Source: Agelaius tricolor
Lineage: Eukaryota > Chordata > Aves > Passeriformes > Icteridae
Direction: 5' to 3'
DNA length: 64,000 nt
Assembly: GCA_023055355.1 (NCBI GenBank)
Contig: JALJCS010000029.1
Location: 4,526,001 to 4,590,000, forward strand
Below are positions 32,919-44,900 of the stretch, piece by piece. Both the position numbers and the translations under genes were made by a program. The notes beneath the pieces were generated by a model. That model was not told the origin of the DNA. It saw only the letters and a program-made list of their open reading frames with translations, and ran no database searches. Within the stretch, counting starts at the first letter, position 1; the number at the start of each line of letters is the position of its first letter.

Positions 32919-35900
32919 CATAAATTTAGTATTTAAATGCATCAGTAGATGTGTTGCCCCTTCCTGAGGGCAAATCACAACACAAATCACTGTCATTGGG
33001 CAGGAGTTACCAGAATGTGTCTGATTTTAATTCCTGGCCCAGATTTGTGTCTGTGGCCTCCCTGGCACTGCAAAAAAATCTCTTTTTTTTTGCAGAGATG
33101 GTGAATACTGTAGAAAGCATCCTCAAAACAGGAGCATCCATCAACCTCTACATGTTCCATGGAGGCACCAACTTCGGCTTCATGAGTGGGGCTCTGGAAG
33201 CTGATGAGTACAAGTCAGATGTCACCAGTTATGGTGAGTTTGTTTGCCTGTGCAGCTCTGCCTGCCTGGGCTGCTGACAGTGACCAGCCACGCTCAGAAG
33301 GGATCAGCACAACCACTTTGTCCTGAGAGATGAGGTAGGACACAGCCCAGAAGTAAATTCCTGTCTAAAAGGGAGCTTACATGAGTGATTGTAATTCCCA
33401 GCCATTCCAGGAAGTGGGGGATTCCCTTATTCTGAATTTTAAACAGAGCTGTCACAGATGATGAACTGATGTCTCTTTTTTCTAGGGAGAGATGATCATC
33501 CAAAACACCATTTTTTAATTTTACAAAGTCAAATTTTACTGTAAATCTCTTTTCATCCCAACAGCCCCTGGTTAAAATGGTTAATTGTTGACTTTATCCT
33601 GTGTGAAATTCTGGATACGTGCAAATTAGATCTCTGAAAGTGTGAATGGCTCTTCTCTAATTTAAGGAATTTTGTGGCTGTTTAGTGATGTTCACTCAGA
33701 TTAAAGTGTACAGATTTCCATTCTGCAGACAATGCCATGAAAATTGTGCCTGGGGCTTTTATTTCTTGCATGAAGCCATCCCAGAGCTGCTTTATAGTTT
33801 TTTATGGGTTTTTTTTAAATGTTTTTCAAACACGTGCTGCTGTTCTGCTTTTCCAGATTATGATGCTGTGCTGACAGAGGCTGGGGACTACACATCCAAA
33901 TTCTTCAAGCTGAGACAACTCTTCAGCATGGTCATTGGTAATCACCAACCCAGGAGTCTCAGCACTGTTCACTCAGGGAATGATTGGAACTGGGGATGGA
34001 TTGGGAATGATTGAAACTGGGGATGGGTTGGGAATGATTGAAACTGGGGATGGGTTGGGAATGATTGAAATTGGGGATGGATTGGGAATGATTGAAACTG
34101 GGGATGGATTGGGAATGATTGAAACTGGGGATGGATTGGGAATGATTGAAACTGGGGATGGATTGGGAATGATTGAAACTGGGAATGGATTGGGAATGAT
34201 TGAAACTGGCCCTTCTGGGGCTCTGCTTGGGTGGGAATGATTGAAACTGACCCTTCTGGGCTCCTTCTGGGGCTCTCTTTGGATGGGAATTATTGACCCT
34301 GGCCCTTCTGGGGCTCTCCTTGGATGGGAATTATTGAAACTGGGGATGGATTGGGAATTATTGACACTGACCCTTCTGGGGCTCTCTTTGGATGGGAATT
34401 ATTGACCCTGGCCCTGCTGGGGCTTTCCTTGGATGGCAATTATTGAAACTGGGGATGGATTGGGAATTATTGACACTGACCTTTCTGGAGCTCTCCTTGG
34501 ATGGGAATTATTGACACTGACCTTTCTGGAGCTCTCCTTGGATGGGAATTATTGACCCTGACCCTTCTGGAGCTCTCCTTGGATGGGAATTATTGACACT
34601 GACCTTTCTGGAGCTCTGCTTGGTTGGGAATTAAGGATGGGAGGACAAAGAAGGTGTGGGAGGGAGGAATCTTGAATTTGTTGTCTGAAGTCATTGTTCC
34701 ATCTTTGTTTTTGCACCCCAGGCCAGCCCCTTCCTCTGCCTCCCATGATTGAGAGCAAGGCCTCCTATGGTGCCATCCTCTTGCACCAGTACATCTCTCT
34801 GTGGGATGTGCTGCCAGCACTTCTGCAGGTACTGACACCTCTCTTACTGCATCCCAGACCTAAAAGGCATCAACTTGTAGAGCAGTTTCTGCTCTGCCTT
34901 ATCCCAAAAGGATGAGGCTGGGGTATTTTTTTACCAAGGATATGCAAAAGCAGCAAATCTTTTATCTCAGCTTTTTCACTGCTCCTTCTGTTCTCTTGGA
35001 ATTGCACTTTTGCAAGTCCTTGGCTCCTTTTTCTGGTACTTTGGTCAGGAGGGATTTTGGGTTGGACCAGAGTTTGGAGGCTCTCACCTGTGGCAGAGCG
35101 AACCTTTAAATGAGCTGCTCCTCCAAGAATTTCCACTCCTGATGTTCAATTTGCTTCTCCCCTGCAGCCCATCAAGTCAGAGTTCCCTGTGAACATGGAG
35201 AATCTGCAGCTGAACGACAGCATTGGGCAGCCCTATGGCTATGTGCTCTATGAGACTGTCATTTTTGGGGGGGGACACCTGCACAGCAGGGACCACGTCC
35301 GGGACCGGGCTCAGGTAGGGCACAGGGCTCACTCATGGGGGAAACATCAACCCTGCACTGCTCAGCTGAGCAAAAACCCTCACAGCTTCTAATTAAACCT
35401 CCAGTTTCACTTGGCTAAAACCTGTAATCACATATCAATGCACCAAGTCAGTGACAGGAAAAGTGGCATAACCAGAGCAATGCATCCTCCCATGTCCTTC
35501 CTAACCATAGCATTTCACCAACTGGGAATGCCAGCCAAGCTTCGAGCTACAGGAGGAAAGATGAAGTTAACATCTTTAAACATCAGAATGTTGAATGTTC
35601 TCAGAATATTTGGATGATTTTATTCCTACCTGTGCTGACTATTATGGGCACTTGAGTTTTGGTTTGAATCAGAGACAATTTCCTGCCCAAATCCAGCTGA
35701 GGGATGTGATTGTGACATCACTGATCAGCAGTTGCTGTGCTCATCAGAGCAACTTTAGTTGCTAATTTCCAGTTCCACTTTGTTAAAACTTATATTTAAA
35801 CATCAGAATGTTGAATGTCCTGAGAATATTTTGATAACTTTATTCCCACCTGTGCTGACAGTGGCACAGTCAGGACCAGGCACAGGTAGGGGCACAGGGC

Positions 35901-38900
35901 TCACTCAGGGTGGGTGGAGGCAGCAAATGGGGAGAAAATACGAATTTCCCCTTCTTAGCTAAGCCCCAAACCCTTATAGCTTCTAATTAAATTTCCAGTT
36001 CCAATTTGCTAAAACTTATGACATCTTTAAACATCAGAATGTTGAATATTCTGAAAATATTTTGATTATTTTATTCCCATCTGACATGGCACAGTGACAG
36101 TGGCACAGTTATGGATATTTGAGTTGCTAAAACTTACAACATTTGAACATCAGAATATTGAATATTCTGAGAATATTTTGATTATTTTATTCCCATCTGA
36201 CGTGGCACAGTGACAGTGGGACAGTTATGGACACCTGAGTTCTGGGTTCAAGCAGAGACAATTTCCTGCCCAAATCCAGCTGAGGGATGTGGTTCTGACA
36301 TCATTGATCAGCAGTTGCTGTGCTCATCAGAGCAACTTCCAGTTGCTAATTTCCAGTTCCACTTTGTTAAAACTTATACTTATGTGATTGTGGATGTGAT
36401 TGGATGTGATTGTGACATCAGTGATGAGCTCTGCTCTGCTCTGCTCTGTTCTGCAGGTGTTTGTTAACACTGTGTATGTGGGGGAGCTGGACTACAACTC
36501 AGTGGAGCTCTCCATTCCTGAGGGCCAGGTAACTCCAGGGTGTGGATAACAAGATCACTGAAAAGGGAGAAGGCTCAGAAAGGCACCTCCTCCTACCCCA
36601 GACTAGCTTGGTACCCCAATCAGACACAAATGATGGGATTTCACTGCCAAGTTACCATTTGTGATTGAAAAGTGGGGTCTGAATGCTTTTCCATGGAGAA
36701 AATTCAAGTTATTGCAGCCCTTGCTGTACAAAATTTGCCAGCCTTCTTACACAGCCACAACATTGAGTACCTGTACCCTGTTATTGCAGATTAAATCTCT
36801 GCAGGCTGCTTCTTCCTTAGCACAAAGCAGGTTTTAAGGGGCTTTGGAGGCTCTTGGGTCTCAAATTAAATGAGGAGGAATGTCTCTGCTCAGCTCTGAG
36901 AGCAGTTTTACCCTGTCAGAAGCTGGCACTAAGAGCTCAGTATTGATGAGCACATTGCACCAGAGCTGTGGTGGCTGTGGGAGCAGCTGAGGGGATGGGT
37001 GGGTGCACTGGTGTTCTTAGGGCTTGTGGGAGAGTTTATGGCACGAGCCTGCCCTGTGTCAAACTCCATTGCTGGCTCTGTGGGTGCTATTAAAATGGGA
37101 ATTAAAAATTCAAGATAAAAAAAATAACCAAAAAAAAACAACCCAGAAATCTGTGCAAAGGCTGTGAGTTCCTCCCTGTTTGCAGTAGAGAGCTGTGGGA
37201 AATGGAAATATAGAAATTTCTACAGATACAGGAGGGTTTGATCTGCAGGCTTTGATTGATGTAAAAATAAATTACGCAGACATGAAGTAGAAAAACAATA
37301 AACTTGTGTTTCTGTAGCTGTAAGTAAGAATATGCCTTAAGTGAGAAACTGAATTGGGTAAGATGGTGAAGGGTTTATAATGTAGGAAACTATTGAGAAA
37401 ATGGTGAAGGGTTTAAAATGTAGGAAACTGTATTGATGTGAATGGTTTATAATGTAGGGAACTATTGGGTAAGATGGTGAAGGGCTTAAAATGTAGGAAA
37501 CTGTATTGATAAGATGGTGAAGGGTTTAAAATGTAGGAAGCTATTGATAAAATGGTGAAGGGTTTAAAATGTAGGAAACTGTATTGATGAGATGGTGAGG
37601 AAACTGTATTGATAAGATGGTGAAGGGTTCATGATGTAGGAAGCTATTGATAAGATGGTGAAGAGTTTATAATATAGGAAACTTGATAAGATGGTGAAGG
37701 GTTTATAGTGTAGGAAACTGTATTGATGTGAATGGTTTATCATGTAGGAAACTATTGGGTTAAGATGGTGAAAGGTTTAAAATGTAGGAAACTATTGATA
37801 AGATGGTGAAGGGTTTATAAAATAGGAAACTATTGATAAAATGGTGACGGATTTAAAATGTAGGAAACTGTTTGATAAGATGGTGAAGGGTTTATAATGT
37901 AGGAAACTGTATTGGTGTGAATGGTTTAAAATGTAGGAAACTGTATTGGGTAAGATGGTGAAGGGTTTGTAGTGTAGGGTGTGGTTGTATAGAGTGAGCT
38001 AAGAGTTTAGAAGTTATAAAAGAGTTTAGAAGTTATAAAAGAGTTTAGAAGTTATAACAGAAGCATATGTGTGGATGTGAGACAGCAGCCTATCAAGTAA
38101 AAGTATCCACAGTGCAGGAGAAGTAAGGAAAGGTGATGTTAGTAAAGCAAAATAAACCTTGTAGCATCTGTCCATTAGATTAGAAAGTTATGAATTGTCT
38201 TGTAACAAAGAACTTGTGACTGCTTTATAGCCAGCTGCTTGCTCCTTTAAAATCTCACAGCCTCTGAGAGACTGACATTCATCTAAACAATAAATTCTTA
38301 ACCCAGGATAGTCCCATTCCTTCATTAACAAAGCAGCAACAATCATAGAGAACTTGAAAGTAAATTTATAAATTGCAGCTGCCAAAGGCAGTGCTGCCAT
38401 TTCTCCCCTTCAGCCCCTCTGCTGAGGGCAGGGCTGCTGCAGCTGATGTTTGTCCTTTTTTCTTTCCAGCAGGGCTTCAGGCAGCTGAGGCTGCTGGTGG
38501 AGAACCGTGGCCGTGTCAATTATGGGCTGGCACTGAATGAGCAGAGGAAAGGTGGGTGTGGATCAGTGCTCCCAAACCCTCCCAGGGACTGCTGAGAGCT
38601 CCCAAACTGTCCCAGGGACTGCTCAGTGCTCCCAAACCCTCCCAGGGACTGCTGAGAGCTCCCAAACCCTCCCAGGGACTGCTCAGAGCTCCCAAACCCT
38701 CCCAGGGACTGCTCAGAGCTCCCAAACCCTCCCAGGGACTGCTGAGAGCTCCCAAACCCTCCCAGGGACTGCTCAGAGCTCCCAAACCCTCCCAGGGACT
38801 GCTGAGAGCTCCCAAACCCTCCCAGGGACTGCTCAGAGCTCCCAAACCCTCCCAGGGACTGCTCAGAGCTCCCAAACCCTCCCAGGGACTGCTCAGAGCT

Positions 38901-41900
38901 CCCAAACCCTCCCAGGGACTGCTCAGAGCTCCCAAACTGTCCCAGGGACTGCTGAGAGCTCCCAAACCCTCCCAGGGACTGCTCAGAGCTCCCAAACCCT
39001 CCTAGGGACTGCTCAGAGCTCCCAAACCCTCCCAGGGACTGCTGAGAGCTCCCAAACCCTCCCAGGGACTGCTGAGAGCTCCCAAACCCTCCCAGGGACT
39101 GCTGAGAGCTCCCAAACCCTCCCAGGGTCTGCTCAGAGGGGAAATGCTCAGAGCTGCCTGTGTGCTTTGCACAGAACCAGCTCAGGGCCCAGGTGCTTTT
39201 CAGCAACTTGTGGTCCTCCCATGATTCTTCCAAAACATTGCAGGCAATGTTTGTGTTTATAATTTATTGGCAGATATAAAAGCAGCTCCAGATTCAGGTC
39301 AGCTATCTTGGAGTCCTGTAACAGTACAGAAGAAGGATTTAGGAAAACATAATTGATGTCTCAGGTCTCTGCAAACTCCAGCAGTATTATGAATTTCAGT
39401 GTTGTTCCAGCACTTTGCAGGCCTGACATGGGATGTAAATCCAGGATTGTATCCCTGAAAATCTTTGCTCCTGCTGCTACACAAATTTGTGGGCAGCTAA
39501 ACTACAGGAGCTGACTCCAAAACTCCCTGGGTGTGTCCCATTGTCCTAGGAAGTGTGGAAGATTGTCAAGGTACATCATAAATCACTGTGACCATAATTA
39601 AATTAATAGATGTTTCTTTGTCTAAAAATATTAAGAACCTCAAGAACTATAAGGGCTCAGCTCTGTTGCACACATCACAAATACCTGGAAGATTCTTGAA
39701 ATAGCCACAAGTGTGACTGTTACTTTCTTTTAAAACCAATCTCTCCAGCACAGCTCTCATGGCGCTGGTCAGGACTGGGAGTTGGTGAGAAATGTTGAAT
39801 GTTTTGAGAATATTTGGATTATTTTATTCCCACCTGTGCTGACAGTGGCAGAGTTGTGGACACCTGAGTTCTAGGTTCAGAGACAATTTCCTGGCCAAAC
39901 CCATCTGCAGGGATGTGATTGTGACATCAGTGATGAGCTCTGCTCATCAGAGCAGCTTCCAGTTGCTAATTTCCATTTCCACTTTGCTAAAACTTAGAAC
40001 ATCTTTAAACATCACAATGTTGAATATTCTGAGAATATTTGGATTATTTTATTCCCACCTGCACTGACAGTGACACAGTTATGGACACCTGAGTTCTGGG
40101 TTCAGAGACAATTTCCTGCCCAAATCCAGCTGGAGGGATGTGATTGTGACATCAGTGATGAGCTCTGCTCATCAGAGCAACTTCCAGTTGCTAATTTCTA
40201 GTTCCACTTTGCTAAATATTTATATTTAAACAGAATTATCAGAATGTTGAATGTCCTGGGAATATTTTGACTATTTTATTCCCACTTTGCTGACAGTGGC
40301 ACAGTTATGGACACCTGAGTTCTAGTTTGAAGCAGAGACAATTTCCTGCCCAAACCCATCTGAGGGATGTGATTGTGACATCAGTGATGAGCTCTGCTCT
40401 GCTCTGCTCTGTTCTGCAGGTGTTTGTTAACACTGTGTATGTGGGGGAGCTGGGCTACAGCTCAGTGGGAATGGGTTTAAAAACATCCTCCCCCATCTCT
40501 GCAGTGATCAGAGGAGAAGCAGTGGCTGCTCAGTGCACCAAGGTTTATTTGATAAGGGTACAGCTAAACCCAGGGCTGTCAGTGGCTCTTGCTCTGCTCT
40601 GGGTTTCCTAGGTGATGCTCAGCTCCCTTTTCTTGCTCTCTGAGCATATTACTTCACAAGGAGGGAAGGAAAATACCTTTTTTAATCTGTGTTTTCCCTG
40701 GAGAGGTTGATATTTGAGAATCACACCATTTAAAAGCTCACACAATGTCAGGAGGAGGGAAGTGCATCCCATGGAGCAGAATTGACTGAAATGCTCAAGC
40801 CTATCACACACAGTGGTGGGGCTGGAAGGGGTTGATTCTATTTTAGTGGGGAGCTATGTGCAAAAGCTCTATAAAATGGATTAATGGAGTTAGGCACGTG
40901 ACTGTATTGATTTTATTTAATGCAGAAACATGGCATAAACCTCAGTGCTGCCCAGGCAGCCTCAGAGCTGTGATTAGGAGCAGGCTTTGCTTTGAACAAA
41001 AGGCTGCTAAAGGTGAATGCCTTCTTCAGGTGCCTTAAAATCCTGGGATGAAAAGCCCTGGAGCAGCCCTGGGTGTTGGTGCTGGCTTGGTTGTGTTTTG
41101 CTGTGCCTGTTAGAGAAGTGATTGAGTGCTTTAAAAAGTGATTCACTGCTTTAAAAAGTGATTGACTGCTTTAAAAAGTGATTGACTGCTTTAAAAACAA
41201 TCTGTGCATGGTCAGCTTGAACCCCACAGGCCCCATCACATCCCAGGGGGTTCTCCTGGGAGGGTTGGGGGCCCTGCTGAGCTGAGGAAAGGAGGGAATG
41301 GAGAGGGCAGAGTTTAGAGATGCTCCCCACTCAATCTGCATGAGCAATGGGACCATATGGACTCTAATTCCATTGCAGAACGTGGCTGCTTTCCATCTCC
41401 TGCTGTTCCTCAGATTCAAATAGCAAAATCCATCAGCTTTAGCTGTTCCTCAACTCCTCATTACCTCCATTGCTCTCACAGGCTTAATTGGTGACATCTT
41501 CTTGAATAAAACCCCCTTGAGGAACTTCAAGATTTACAGCTTGGAGATGAAACCTGCCTTCATGAAAAGGTTTGTGGGATTTTAACCTTTATTTTCTTTT
41601 TCCTCCTTCATTTCAAACCACCTGCTTTCCAGCAGTGCTGTGTCTAATGGGGAGCAGCTAAATGAGGTAACAGTGGGGAGTGGATTTTTGTACTGCTACT
41701 TTTGTTGATACTTTTGCCTGAAATAGTGCAGGAACTGGTGCCAGCTGATCCAAACCATCATTTAGGGAGACATCTAAGCCCACTGTGTGGGGTTTAAAGG
41801 TTTCCTGGCAGCAGGGTGAGATCAGGTAGGTAAATCCAGGCTTATCCAAAGGGAAGGATCCCCTCACACCCACATGTTGGAAATTTTGGGTCTTTCTGGA

Positions 41901-44900
41901 AATTACCAATCTGGCTGATATATTTAGTAATTCAGCCTGGCAAGGGATGGATTAATTCTAGAAAGCTACTGATAATGCATTAACAATCCAGATGGCTCCC
42001 TCTCTTTTATGTTGTTTTGCTTTAATTCAAGGGAGGAAATTTAGCAGGGGGATGTTGAAGAGCCTCTGTCAGCACATAGAGAAAACCTCAGCAAATGTTT
42101 CAGGCAGCAGATGCCCTAAGGACTCTGGCCACAGTCCAGAGACTCTTTTCAGTGATGTTTTTAATACCAGCAAGCAACTTATGTGCATCCCCCAAGATAT
42201 CACAGCTGCCCCATTTTGTGTAGGAGGGAGAGGGAGAGGTCACGTTAAAATAAAAAGGCTTTTAAAAGGGACAAGGTTCATTCTGAAATGCCTCAGGGCA
42301 GTTTACCAGGTGCTGAGGAGCTACCTGAAGGATTCTTATTGATGGGGTAACTCAGAGCCTTTTGGACTGCAGGGTGTTAGAGGAATATTTCCAGTGAGGA
42401 GCATTAAAGCAAGTGAGCTGCCATGGCCAAACAAAAGCAAGATTAGTCACCAGTAGCCTCAGCTCCTGGCTGCTGACCAGCAGCACTGAAACACAATCAG
42501 CTCACAGTCCCCTGGGGGAGGAGGGAGAGGAGTGTTGTGAAAGGAGCTGTCACAGGCTTTAAGTTGAATAATTCAGTAGCAGCCAGGCTGCACTGGATCA
42601 ATAACTTCCCCCAGTCCAAGAGATGCAGTTTGTAAGGGCTGGAGGGAACATGTTCTTACAGGAGCTCAGGGCTTCTGTGGGATTCTGCTCTCCTTATTTC
42701 CTCTTCTGCTTGTGCCCTGCTCCCAAATGGTTGCCACAGGTAAGAAATCATGTCAGATTCCCCTGATTGCTGCACACTGCAGGGATGTGTTTGTGTTTGG
42801 AGCCATGGCAGGAGTGTCTGGTTTGAATCCTGTCAGTTCTGCAGTCTCCTTTAGCAAGCCACAGCCATCTCAAGCACCCTGGCAGATCTGAAGGATCCTC
42901 AGCAGCCAAAGTGAAGCAGAGCTTTTATCCCAGAATTGTGTGGGTGGAAGGGACTTTTAAGATCCTCTCATCCCACTGCTGCCATGGGCAGGGACCCCTT
43001 CCACCATCCCAGGGTGCTCCAGTCTGCCCTTGGACACTCCCAGGGATGAGGCAGCCACAGACACTCTGGGCAACCTTTGCCAGGGCCTCACACCCTCACA
43101 GGGCAGGATTTTTCCCTAATACCCAATCCCAACCTGCTCTCTTCCAGCCTGAATCCTTTCCCCTTTGTCCCATCAGCACACACTATTGTCAAAAACATTG
43201 AAGTGCCGACATCAGGGGTGGTGACAGCCCCAGGCATCTCCTCTGCAGCCCAGCTTGGCCTGCCAGGGCTGTGGGTGGTGGGGACAGGCAGGTGGCCCCA
43301 TGGGCAGTGAGGTGTCCCTCTCTTGCAGCCTGCAGCACGTGTCTGGCTGGAGCTCAGTCCCGGATTATTTCGTGGGGCCGGCGTTCTTCCGCGGGAGGCT
43401 GTGGATAGAGCAGCAGCCACAGGACACCTTCCTGAAGCTGCAGGCAAGTCCTGGTTCTTCTTGGTCAAGTTTTTATTAAAAAAAACTGGTTAGAGAGACT
43501 TGTGCAGCAGCTCTGACTGATCTCTGTGTCTGTAGCCTCCCCCTCTCTCTTAGGGAATTATTCTGAGGGTCTCCTCCAGGTAATTCTGTTCAGTGTGGGG
43601 AGGTCCTGTGAGAAAACTGACCCTGCAGAGCTGCCCGTGACCACTTCAGTCTTATTTTGCTGGCATGCAAATGCTCTTTTCTAGTTGCAGAGGAGTAATG
43701 GGCACAGAAAATAAAGGAGGGCCTTGTTTTATTCCTGTCTCCTCAGTGTGACATGGAAAGAGTCACTTCTTTGTGGCCAGGGCATGGGAGTTAGCATTCC
43801 TGTCATGCTTCTGTGGGAGACTGCACAGAACTTCACATGAGATTTTAAATATTATTAAACTTCCTCCTCTGATTTCCCTCCCTTAGAGCCAACCTTGTGC
43901 CTGGCCCTACTGTCCTGCTCACTTTTCCATGTATTGGGAAAATTCTATTTGCTGTAAATCAGGCCAGCCAGCAGCAATTCAGTGTTTCTATCACCTGGGA
44001 AAGAGGTGAGGGCAGCTATTGCATGCTTGGGGAGGAATAAAGGCCCGTCTGTTCAAAGGGAAGAAACTTCCCATACAAGCATGAATCACAAATTGCACAT
44101 TTTTGAAAGCTTTATCCTTTTAATGAGCACATTAAGGATAACTCCTGTTCAGCAGGGCTCGTTTAAATCCCTTTCCCTGGCTGCAGGGATTTGCACAGGG
44201 AAAGCAAGCAGAAAACCTGCAGAAAGTGGCTGGAAAGAATGCAAGTGTGAAAGCAGATTTGGTTTCCTGTGGGGATGCTAACGAGGCAGCAGAGCTGCAT
44301 CAGTAATTTCATGTTCTGCCTTGATTCCAGGGCTGGGAGAAAGGAGTGGTGTTTGTCAATGGTCAGAACCTGGGAAGATACTGGAAGATTGGACCTCAGG
44401 AAACTCTTTACCTTCCAGGGCCCTGGCTAAGGAGAGGGGGCAACGAGGTGAGAGGCTCTGCTGGGATTGCTCTGTGCCTGTTGGGGCTGTTAAAGATCCT
44501 TGTCCCATAGAGCCAGACACACACAGGACAGCAATTATCCTTTAGCTGAAAGCCAGTGCCACAGAGGGGAAGGGCAGTGCTGTCTCCTGAGATCTCTGAA
44601 ACGAGGGAAGGTGCTGCTCCAAAGCTGGCTCTGGCTCTGACAGCCATTCAGGGATGGCAGCTGAACTGCACAGCTCTGCCTCAGGCTGGAAATCACCCCA
44701 AACCTGGGTGATGCTGCTTCATCCCCAAGGCAGAGCCTCAGTCCTTGTTAGACCCACACTGACTGAGCTCTTGAAATATGCTTCTCCTAAGCATTTTTGC
44801 AGCCCCAGGCTTTGCAAGAAGGGATTTTCTCTCTCTGTCCTGTGCAGATTGTGATCTTTGAGGAGCGCACGGCGGGCCGCATCATCCAGTCCGTGGACAT

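Noticed and set aside
38565..39135. CRISPR-like regular repeats
   Set aside because: Head-to-tail 30-bp units with no spacers, in a vertebrate intron.
38520..39262. Long open frames of 150-240 codons on both strands
   Set aside because: Produced by a 30-bp minisatellite whose period is a multiple of three; no start context, splice logic or family similarity.
40420..40468. A second GLB1L2 exon 14
   Set aside because: It is out of order (after exon 15), loses similarity before any donor, and the complete exon at 36,457 gives the expected 636-residue protein.
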